Shown here piece by piece: positions 33,427-39,322 of a stretch of DNA of 39,322 nt; position 1 is the first letter of the stretch, and the number at the start of each line of letters is the position of its first letter. The position numbers and the translations under genes are program-made. The notes under the pieces were generated by a model. It ran no database searches, was not told the origin of the DNA, and saw nothing but the letters and a program-made list of their open reading frames with translations. The DNA is from Clostridium sp. AM30-24 (GTDB lineage Bacteria; Bacillota; Clostridia; Lachnospirales; Lachnospiraceae). The DNA lies in the NCBI RefSeq assembly GCF_003480435.1, contig NZ_QUJB01000024.1, positions 1-39,322 of the forward strand. Reading direction: 5' to 3'.

Positions 33427-34570
33427 AAAAGAAATGACTATTCCAAATGTATCTGCGGCAACAGATGCGGAACAGTCACTTTCCAAATGTACTGACAATA
33501 GTATAGTCAATCAGGATACGGATTTCAAGGGGTACGAGCAATCTTTTGAAGAAATGCAAAGGGAAATACTCAGACAGTTAGACCCTTCCTATCTGAAAAC
33601 AGTATCAATGACAACGCTGTATGATACGGTGTTTGAGGTTCAGACACCACTTATCGACGGTCTGCTCCAAAGGGGAACTTACCTTTTCGTAGGTTCCCCG
33701 AAAGTGGGAAAGAGCTTTATGATGGCACAGCTTGCCTATCATATCAGCACAGGCACACCGCTTTGGGAGTATAAGGTGCGTAAGGCAACGGTGCTTTATT
33801 TTGCCCTTGAAGATGATTACCCACGTTTGCAGAAGCGATTGTTTCAGATGTTCGGTGCAAAGGAGACAGGCAATCTGTATTTCGCAACGGAATGTAAAAC
33901 GGTCAATGGCGGACTGGAAGAACAGATAAGAGGGTTTATGAGGGAACACCCAGACACAGGCTTGATTATCATAGACACCTTAAAGCGTGTGCGTGAAGCA
34001 GGCGGAGCAGATTACAGCTACGCAAGTGATTATGATGTTGTGGCAAGGCTGAAAGCGTTGGCAGACAGTTACAAGGTTTCAATGCTTATTGTTCATCATA
34101 CACGCAAACAAAAATCGGAAGATATATTCGATATGATTTCAGGCACGAATGGTCTGATGGGTGCGGCAGACGGTGCATTTGTTCTCAGTAAGGACAAGCG
34201 TACTTCCAACAATGCCACACTTGATGTTGCTGGCAGAGACCAGCAGGATATGAAAATCCATCTTGTAAGGGACAGCGAGCGATTGGTGTGGAACTTTGCA
34301 AAATCGGAAACGGAGATGTGGAAAGAACCGCCCGAACCTCTGCTTGAGAAGATAGCGGATACGCTCTTTTCGGAAAGTGACAGATGGGAAGGAACTGCTT
34401 CGGAACTTTGCGAAAGGCTTGCGGTGGATATAAAGCCGAATGTACTTTCTTTAAGGCTCAGTATCAACGCAAGCAGGCTGTTTCGTGATTACGGTATCCG
34501 TTATCAGAACAGCCGCACACACGACGGAAGAAAGGTTTCACTTTGGAAAGAAACCGAGCAGACGGCGTGA
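33416..34570 (+). CDS. RepA-like AAA ATPase
   Basis: A 384-residue protein. The ATPase core near residues 90-280 has Walker A (VGSPKVGKSFMMAQLA), Walker B (TGLIIIDTLKRV) and VSMLIVHHTRKQ, as in the plasmid RepA/hexameric helicase (AAA_25) group. The C-terminal ~90 residues look like a winged-helix DNA-binding part. Such proteins occur in many integrative elements and may support replication of the excised circle. GGAG is placed for the ATG at 33416 rather than 33410. It is followed by an inverted-repeat region that could be its binding site. Confidence 0.8.
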   Translation: MENKKEMTIPNVSAATDAEQSLSKCTDNSIVNQDTDFKGYEQSFEEMQREILRQLDPSYLKTVSMTTLYDTVFEVQTPLIDGLLQRGTYLFVGSPKVGKSFMMAQLAYHISTGTPLWEYKVRKATVLYFALEDDYPRLQKRLFQMFGAKETGNLYFATECKTVNGGLEEQIRGFMREHPDTGLIIIDTLKRVREAGGADYSYASDYDVVARLKALADSYKVSMLIVHHTRKQKSEDIFDMISGTNGLMGAADGAFVLSKDKRTSNNATLDVAGRDQQDMKIHLVRDSERLVWNFAKSETEMWKEPPEPLLEKIADTLFSESDRWEGTASELCERLAVDIKPNVLSLRLSINASRLFRDYGIRYQNSRTHDGRKVSLWKETEQTA

Positions 34571-34574
34571 CAAA

Positions 34575-34651
34575 CGGTGTCAAAGGTGTCAATGTTTTTG
34601 AGAGCAGCACGCTGTGAAAAACATTGTCACCATCGTCACACTTTGACACCG
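34575..34651. repeat. large inverted repeat with GGTGTCAA direct repeats
   Basis: CGGTGTCAAAG (34575-34585) pairs with CTTTGACACCG (34641-34651), and AATGTTTTT (34591-34599) with AAAAACATT (34617-34625). GGTGTCAA occurs twice in tandem on the left arm. It lies directly after the RepA-like gene. It may be an origin-like binding site or an RNA structure. Confidence 0.7.
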
Positions 34652-34904
34652 GATAAAGTTTAGGGGAGTGTGCAGAGAGTGCCTTTTCAAAGGCGGCTCT
34701 TTGGTCTCGCCTGCTGGCTCGGTCGGTTCGCAGGCGTGTGTGCCACCGGCACACGCTCACCCCTCGGAGAGCCTTCGGAGAACGCAAAACCTGTTTACAG
34801 GTCGCATTTTTGATGGGTGTACCCGTCAAAAGTGCTTTTGCGTTACTTTTGACAAAAGTAACAAAACCTGAGAATGTTGAAATTTACAGATGGGAGATGA
34901 AAAA
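34652..34904 (+). other. oriT-like structured region upstream of the relaxase gene
   Basis: No gene is seen. The region holds several inverted repeats: GCCTGC/GCAGGC, GTGTGCC/GGCACAC around ACC, ACCTG/CAGGT, TTTTGATGGGT/ACCCGTCAAAA (34808-34831, one mismatch), and GTTACTTTTG/CAAAAGTAAC separated by one base (34842-34862, perfect). Such hairpins next to a MobV relaxase gene are typical of oriT. The nick site is not identified. Confidence 0.55.
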
Positions 34905-36065
34905 ATGCAGAGAACGATAAGTGCAATGGTCGGTAAAGGCTCGGTCAATCACAATAGCCGAAAGTTCCGAGCAGAAAATGTAGACGGAACTCGTACTCAT
35001 CTCAATATCGACTACTGCAATGAAAATATAAAGACAGTTTATCACGAATTGTTTGATGAAGCATTGGAAAGATACAATGCCAAGCAGATAAGGTCAGACC
35101 GAAAGATAAAAGATTATTATGAAAAAATCCGAAGTTCCAAGCAGGAAAAACCGTTCCACGAAATCATTTTACAGGTGGGCGGTAAGGGAAATATGAACGC
35201 CGATACGGAAAACGGAGAACTGGCAAAGCAGATTTTAGATGAATACTATCAGGGTTTTCAGGAGCGAAATCCACAGCTTCGGGTGTTCTCGGCTCATCTG
35301 CATATGGATGAAGCTACACCACATCTGCACATAGATTTTGTACCTTTTACCACAGGCAGCAAGCGTGGACTTGATACAAGAGTGTCACTAAAGCAGGCTC
35401 TTGCAACGCAAGGTTTTAAGGGCGGCAGTCGTGGCGATACGGAGTGGTCGCAATGGATACAGTCCGAAAAAGAACAGCTTGCGGCGGTGATGGAACGTTA
35501 TGGGATTGAGTGGGAACATTTAGGCACACACGAAAAACATCTTTCTGTTTTGGATTATAAAAAGCAGGAAAGAGAAAAAGAAGTGGCGGCATTAGGTGCG
35601 AAAATCGAGCAGAAACAGATTGAATTTGATGTGTTGTCGGAACGAGTATTGAACTATGATAAGGCAAAAGACGAGCTGTCAAATCTTGAAATAGAGCTTG
35701 ATACTGCACCGAAATATCAGTTGCCAGAACCAGAGAAATTTATGACTGCAAAGGCATATAAAACCAAAATGGCAGAGCCGGTTGTAAGGAAATTGAAGCA
35801 ACTTGTCAAAACGGTGCTTGCCCGCTGCTTTGAGGGGTGGGACAACTATCATAGGCTGAATACAGCGAATGCACAGTTATACCGCACCAATCAGCGTTTG
35901 GAGAAAGTCAATGAAAGATTGACCGAAGAAAACAAAATCCTAAAAGCAGAAAATAAAGATTACAGCCTGCTCCGTAAGGTTTTTGGTCGCAAACAGATAG
36001 ATGATTTGTTGGAGCAGGCAAGAACAGTTAAAGGTCGCAAGCGTGATAATACACGATCACGATAG
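34905..36065 (+). CDS. MobV-family relaxase (Pre/Mob)
   Basis: A 386-residue relaxase. It starts MQRTISAMVGKGSVNHNSRK and contains the MobV metal and catalytic motif HLHMDEATPHLHIDFVPF near residues 131-148. MobV enzymes nick oriT and lead the strand into a conjugative channel supplied by another element. The C-terminal part from about residue 210 is a long charged coiled coil. GGGAG at 34892-34896 supports the ATG at 34905 over that at 34890. It is followed after 26 bases by tnpV. Confidence 0.9.
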   Translation: MQRTISAMVGKGSVNHNSRKFRAENVDGTRTHLNIDYCNENIKTVYHELFDEALERYNAKQIRSDRKIKDYYEKIRSSKQEKPFHEIILQVGGKGNMNADTENGELAKQILDEYYQGFQERNPQLRVFSAHLHMDEATPHLHIDFVPFTTGSKRGLDTRVSLKQALATQGFKGGSRGDTEWSQWIQSEKEQLAAVMERYGIEWEHLGTHEKHLSVLDYKKQEREKEVAALGAKIEQKQIEFDVLSERVLNYDKAKDELSNLEIELDTAPKYQLPEPEKFMTAKAYKTKMAEPVVRKLKQLVKTVLARCFEGWDNYHRLNTANAQLYRTNQRLEKVNERLTEENKILKAENKDYSLLRKVFGRKQIDDLLEQARTVKGRKRDNTRSR

Positions 36066-36091
36066 ACAAAAATCACAGGAGGAAAAGGAAA

Positions 36092-36469
36092 ATGACAAAG
36101 ACAATTTTTGAAGAAATGGGCGGAACTTATAGACAGGTGGGTGATTATTTATTGCCGAACATCACAGTACCAGCCGAAGAAGAAATAGAGCCGATTGGTT
36201 TATGGGGGAAACGACATGCAAGGCATTTAAAGGAACACTATAAAGTGTTATATATGAACCTGCTGACAAGCGGAAAGCTGCATAGTTATCTTGCAGAAGT
36301 CGATAAGCAAGCAGAGGATATGTTTCTTCGACTGGTAAAGGAATATGCCGACAGACAAGATGTGACGGAACAATTAAAGAAAGATAATCCCTACGAATGG
36401 ATTGGAAGAATGAATAATATTCAGGCTTGTGTGAGGGAAGTTGTAGGAACGGAGTTGATTTACACATAA
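36092..36469 (+). CDS. TnpV-family transposon-encoded protein
   Basis: A 125-residue protein. The pattern YRQVGDYLLPNITVPAEEE, then IGLWGKRHARHLKEHYKVLY, then MLRLVK-like helices (MFLRLVKEYADRQ) and NPYEWIGRMNNIQ is that of TnpV proteins carried by Clostridial mobile elements. Its function is not established. CAGGAGG precedes the start. It closes the core of the element; the cargo genes follow. Confidence 0.85.
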   Translation: MTKTIFEEMGGTYRQVGDYLLPNITVPAEEEIEPIGLWGKRHARHLKEHYKVLYMNLLTSGKLHSYLAEVDKQAEDMFLRLVKEYADRQDVTEQLKKDNPYEWIGRMNNIQACVREVVGTELIYT

Positions 36470-36614
36470 GCGTTTTACGGTATGGTGCTCCTGCGTTTGC
36501 TGGAGTGCTGTGGTTGTGGTTGTAAAGAGGTTGTGAAAGATTGAATTTCGTAATGGTTGGATGTATAATTAGGAAGTGAAAATTTTAATTTGCACTTCCA
36601 TAAGGTGAAATGTA

Positions 36615-36643
36615 TTGACACAAAAAATACAGTATGATAGTAT
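36615..36643 (+). promoter_or_regulatory. promoter of the resistance cargo
   Basis: TTGACA, a 17-base spacer, and TAGTAT. It is followed by a short leader open frame and an attenuator before the ABC-F gene. Confidence 0.55.
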
Positions 36644-36687
36644 TGCCATTAGAAGAAAGAAAGGCACATTTTGTGTAAGGTGAGGAA

Positions 36688-36702
36688 ATGATTAATAGAT
36701 AA
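36688..36702 (+). CDS. possible 4-codon leader peptide (MINR)
   Basis: ATG ATT AAT AGA TAA follows GGTGAGG with good spacing and lies between the cargo promoter and the terminator at 36836. Ribosome stalling on very short leader peptides controls several antibiotic-resistance ABC-F genes. It is too short to be recognised by similarity. Confidence 0.4.
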   Translation: MINR

Positions 36703-36835
36703 TTTGATTTAAGTAAGACACATATAGTTATTGAGCCTGTAGAGAATAGGTTTGTTTTGTGTACGCTTAAGTTGGATTATCGCAAGAGGCATTTCCTTTG
36801 TTTTCCTTTTGGAAAAGAAATAAGGGTCTATTTAG

Positions 36836-36873
36836 CGAGTCTATTTTTGCGTATGCAAAAAAGACTCGTTTTT
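36836..36873 (+). terminator. attenuator terminator before the ABC-F gene
   Basis: The 5' arm at 36836-36850 and the 3' arm at 36855-36868 pair over 14 bp with one bulged A and a GTAT loop, followed by five T residues. It ends 49 bases before the ABC-F start codon and would block expression unless opened, which fits antibiotic-inducible attenuation. Confidence 0.8.
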
Positions 36874-36922
36874 GTGTGTTCAAAATAATAATTGGCTCAG
36901 ACTTCGAAAAGGAGAAACTTTA

Positions 36923-38467
36923 ATGTTGCAGATAAAAAAATTAAATTTAACACATAAAAAAGACCTGAGAATAATTCTTAATGATTTCAACCTTGTGCTA
37001 AATGATGGAGATAAGGCAGTTATTATTGGAGAAGAGGGAAATGGGAAATCGACATTAATGAAGTGGATATACAATCCGTCGCTTGTAGAAAACTATATAG
37101 AAGCAGATGGGGAAAGGATAATGGGACACGAACGTCTTGGTTATCTTCCGCAGGAGATGCTCGATGAAGATAAGGAAAAAACAATATACGAATATTTTTC
37201 TGAAGAGGAAATATTCTGGGAGAAAACGCCTAAAGAATTGTCTGTTATTGCGGGAAAATTTGGAATGAAAAATGATTTTTTCTACAGTAACCAGACAATG
37301 GGTAGTCTTTCAGGAGGCGAAAAAGTCAAGACACAACTTATGAGGCTTTTCATTCGCGATGTTTCTGTGCTGTTGTTGGACGAACCTTCCAATGACATCG
37401 ACATTGCGACGCTTACATTACTGGAAAAAATCATAAATGACTGGAAGCACATTGTGCTTTTTATTTCACACGATGAAACGCTGATAGAGCGTACTGCCAA
37501 CATGGTGATACATATCGAGCAGATTATACGAAAAACAAAGGCGAGATATACCGTGGCAAAGCTTCCCTATAGACGCTATGTGGAAGAACGGCTTCATAAA
37601 TTTGAAATCCAAAAACAGCGGGCACTGAGTGACCGTAGGGAGAAAAAGATTCGCGATGAAAAATATCAAAGAGTTATGCAGAGTGTACAAGGTGCATTAA
37701 GAAGTTGTACCAGACAAGCACCGTCTGTTGCCAAAAACTTAAAGGACAAAATGCATACGGTTAAGGCAATGGAACGAAGATTTGAAAAAGAAGATGAAAA
37801 TATGACTCAGATGCCGGAACAGGAAGAAGCAATCTTTGTCAAATTAGGGGATGAAAACTCACACATTCCCGCAGGAAAAACGGTCATAGAATATGAACTT
37901 TCAAAGCTTGTGACTCCGGATGGCAAAAGAATTTTAGCAGAAGGAATTCATTTAAAAATAAAAGGTTCAGAAAAAATCTGTATGATAGGAGCCAACGGGG
38001 CAGGAAAAACGACTCTTCTAAAAAAGATAGCGGAAGAACTCCTAAATCGGAATGACATTAAAGCAGAATATATGCCTCAAACTTATGAAGACCTGCTGGA
38101 TTTGGATGTTACACCGGTTGATTACCTTGATAAAACAGGAGATAAAGAAGAGCGTACAAGAATTAGAACATACCTTGGTTCACTTAAATACACACCAGAT
38201 GAAATGGAGCATCCGATTCGGGAGTTATCAGGCGGACAAAAGGCGAAAGTGCTTCTCTTGAGGATGAGCTTAAGTGGTGCAAATGTTCTTATTCTGGATG
38301 AACCGACAAGAAATTTTTCACCATTGTCCGGTCCGGTAATAAGAAAAATGCTCCGAGAATTTCCGGGGGCTGTCATTAGCATTTCTCACGATAGAAAGTA
38401 TATTGAAGAGGTGTGCGATAAAATATATCAGCTAAATCCTAATGGATTACAGCTAATTGGTGATTGA
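36923..38467 (+). CDS. ABC-F family ATPase, likely antibiotic-resistance type
   Basis: A 514-residue soluble protein with two ABC domains and no membrane part. ABC-F resistance proteins bind the ribosome and displace drugs such as lincosamides, streptogramins A and pleuromutilins. Domain 1 has Walker A GEEGNGKS (36-43), SLSGGEK and VLLLDEPSNDID. Domain 2 has GANGAGKT (near 356), LSGGQKAKV, VLILDEPTRNFSP and SISHD. The linker near residues 230-290 is charged and helical. The second D-loop (RNFSPLS) departs from the usual NHLD. AAAAGGAG supports the ATG at 36923. The gene is AT-rich, sits behind an attenuator and precedes a lincosamide-modifying enzyme gene, which supports a resistance role. 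The exact class is not assigned. Confidence 0.8.
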   Translation: MLQIKKLNLTHKKDLRIILNDFNLVLNDGDKAVIIGEEGNGKSTLMKWIYNPSLVENYIEADGERIMGHERLGYLPQEMLDEDKEKTIYEYFSEEEIFWEKTPKELSVIAGKFGMKNDFFYSNQTMGSLSGGEKVKTQLMRLFIRDVSVLLLDEPSNDIDIATLTLLEKIINDWKHIVLFISHDETLIERTANMVIHIEQIIRKTKARYTVAKLPYRRYVEERLHKFEIQKQRALSDRREKKIRDEKYQRVMQSVQGALRSCTRQAPSVAKNLKDKMHTVKAMERRFEKEDENMTQMPEQEEAIFVKLGDENSHIPAGKTVIEYELSKLVTPDGKRILAEGIHLKIKGSEKICMIGANGAGKTTLLKKIAEELLNRNDIKAEYMPQTYEDLLDLDVTPVDYLDKTGDKEERTRIRTYLGSLKYTPDEMEHPIRELSGGQKAKVLLLRMSLSGANVLILDEPTRNFSPLSGPVIRKMLREFPGAVISISHDRKYIEEVCDKIYQLNPNGLQLIGD

Positions 38468-38551
38468 TAACAAAAAGGATGAAAGACTGACAAATTTCAG
38501 GCTTTTAGTGAGTTGGAAAGCATACAAAGATTTGAATTTGGAGGATAGATT

Positions 38552-39049
38552 ATGGTACGTACAGAAGATGCATGTGAAATTATAAAATATGCTTTGCAAA
38601 ACGAAATTAAAGTATATTTAGATGGCGGATGGGGTGTTGATGCACTTCTTAAAAGAGAATCAAGAATACACAATGATATTGATTTGTTTGTTGAACTGAA
38701 ACATTATCATGATTATATTTATGTGATTAAGCAGCATGGATTTGAGGAAGTAAATACTGATTATACAACGGATGGTCATACTGTCTGGAAAGATGATAAA
38801 CAAAGAATCATTGATTTACATTGTTTTGAATTTACAGATGACGGAATTGTTTATGAGGGAGATATATTTCCATCAAAAACTTTTTCCGGTATTGGAAAAG
38901 TTGGAGATATAACTGTTTCTTGTATTGAACCATTGAGTCAGGTAATGCTTCATTTGGGATATGAACACGATAAAAATGATGTGCATGATGTGATGCTGTT
39001 GTGTGAAACATTTCAAATAGCAATACCAGATGAATATAAGGAAAAGTAA
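38552..39049 (+). CDS. lnu: lincosamide nucleotidyltransferase (Lnu(A)/Lnu(C)-like)
   Basis: A 165-residue nucleotidyltransferase. YLDGGWGVDALL (residues 22-33) and HNDIDLFV (40-47) are the nucleotide and metal-binding motifs of the small LinA/Lnu group, with Asp42 and Asp44 as likely metal ligands. These enzymes add a nucleotide to lincomycin or clindamycin. Length fits Lnu(A) and Lnu(C); the C-terminal DVMLLCETFQIAIP pattern seems nearer to Lnu(C), from memory and without alignment. GGAGG sits upstream. It lies 84 bases after the ABC-F gene and is probably co-transcribed. It is strongly AT-rich, unlike the guaA side. Confidence 0.8.
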   Translation: MVRTEDACEIIKYALQNEIKVYLDGGWGVDALLKRESRIHNDIDLFVELKHYHDYIYVIKQHGFEEVNTDYTTDGHTVWKDDKQRIIDLHCFEFTDDGIVYEGDIFPSKTFSGIGKVGDITVSCIEPLSQVMLHLGYEHDKNDVHDVMLLCETFQIAIPDEYKEK

Positions 39050-39267
39050 AATTTCAGTTTTGTGTTGAATCTCTAAGCAAAATAGCTTATAATTTGACAT
39101 GCTACATATAGTTATTATCCACAGTTATCGAGTAGGTGTTATCAATGCCGATAACAAAATGATAACATTAGCTCGTATAGGCAGGATAATATGGATATAT
39201 CAAATAATCAAAAGAACGAGAAACATTACAGAGAATAATTCCTAAACAAAAAGCGTTAGTCTTTGTA
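39050..39267 (+). other. right-end region of the element
   Basis: No gene is seen. It holds several GTTATC/GATAAC sites (39111-39167), including an inverted pair around TCAATGCC, consistent with integrase or Xis arm sites near the right attachment core. Confidence 0.5.
39150..39167 (+). repeat. right-end repeat GATAACAAAATGATAACA
   Basis: Matches the left-end sequence at 30610-30627 at 17 of 18 bases in the same orientation, 100 bases inside the right core. Likely a recombinase arm site. Confidence 0.65.
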
Positions 39268-39278
39268 GAGTTTGAATA
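39268..39278 (+). other. attR core, right attachment site
   Basis: GAGTTTGAATA is identical to the guaA 3' core at 30538-30548. The remaining 44 bases to the window end should be the original chromosome downstream of guaA, or the start of a second element; no feature is recognisable in them. Confidence 0.7.
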
Positions 39279-39322
39279 GTATTGTTCTCGTCCCACCCAG
39301 ACTCATCCAAGTGTCCGAGTGA

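Larger units (their letters stand above)
30538..39278 (+). mobile_element. integrative mobilizable element inserted at the 3' end of guaA
   Basis: An approximately 8.7-kb element bounded by the direct repeat GAGTTTGAATA (30538-30548 in guaA and 39268-39278). Near each end is an 18-base sequence, GATAACAAATTGATAACA on the left and GATAACAAAATGATAACA on the right, which may be an integrase arm site. It carries an XRE repressor, xis, a tyrosine integrase, a MobC-like gene, a RepA-like ATPase, an oriT-like region, a MobV relaxase, tnpV, an ABC-F gene and a lincosamide nucleotidyltransferase gene. No type IV secretion genes are present, so it would be mobilizable rather than self-transmissible. 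The 3' end of guaA is a known target of several Firmicute elements. Confidence 0.85.

Noticed and set aside
30538..39278. Element as a full conjugative element (ICE) or prophage
   Set aside because: There are no type IV secretion, coupling-protein or phage structural genes between the two att cores, only mobilization functions.

Overview
The window looks like chromosome of a Gram-positive anaerobe of the class Clostridia, most likely a Lachnospiraceae member. This rests on the rpmE-DUF1385-prmC-prfA gene order, strong AGGAGG-type ribosome binding sites, the zinc-type L31 protein, the LeuA type, a secreted protein with choline-binding-like repeats, and moderate-GC housekeeping genes mixed with AT-rich imports. 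I cannot name a species.

Layout. 1-273 is the 3' end of ilvD, converging on a YwaF-like membrane protein gene. An acyltransferase-3 gene follows (1423-2604). The AT-rich stretch 2690-3430 has the architecture of a type III toxin-antitoxin locus: a -10 element, two 52-bp tandem repeats that can fold as an H-type pseudoknot, a strong terminator, and then a gene whose first ~160 codons encode a ToxN/CptN/TenpN-like protein. That reading frame runs without a stop into a C_GCAxxG_C_C redox protein that still has its own ribosome binding site. A LysR gene (4012-4905) precedes an ABC importer operon (5124-9627: FecCD permease, ATPase, altered aldo/keto reductase, binding lipoprotein, FmdE-like protein). 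The same inverted repeat, TTAGC-N4-GCTAA, lies just after the -10 box of both the lysR and the operon promoters.

9773-13630 is the rpmE, yqhQ-like (DUF1385), prmC, prfA translation block, with large palindrome clusters between genes. It is followed by a convergent MATE exporter, then rmlA, rmlB and rmlD (no rmlC here), glmM, leuA, a secreted cell-wall-binding-repeat protein, uvrA with a LexA box over its -35, iadA and guaA. An identical 89-bp two-hairpin repeat occurs after glmM and, inverted, after iadA.

30538-39278 is an approximately 8.7-kb integrative mobilizable element in the 3' end of guaA. It is bounded by an 11-bp direct repeat (GAGTTTGAATA), with a second 18-bp repeat just inside each end. 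It carries an XRE repressor divergent from xis and int, a MobC-like gene, a RepA-like ATPase, a structured oriT-like region, a MobV relaxase, a TnpV protein, and AT-rich cargo: an ABC-F ATPase behind a leader-peptide/terminator attenuator and a lincosamide nucleotidyltransferase. No type IV secretion genes are present, so transfer would need a helper element.

The most notable items are the type III toxin-antitoxin locus with its toxin-redox protein fusion, the shared operator of the metal-uptake-like operon with its altered reductase, and the guaA-integrated resistance element.
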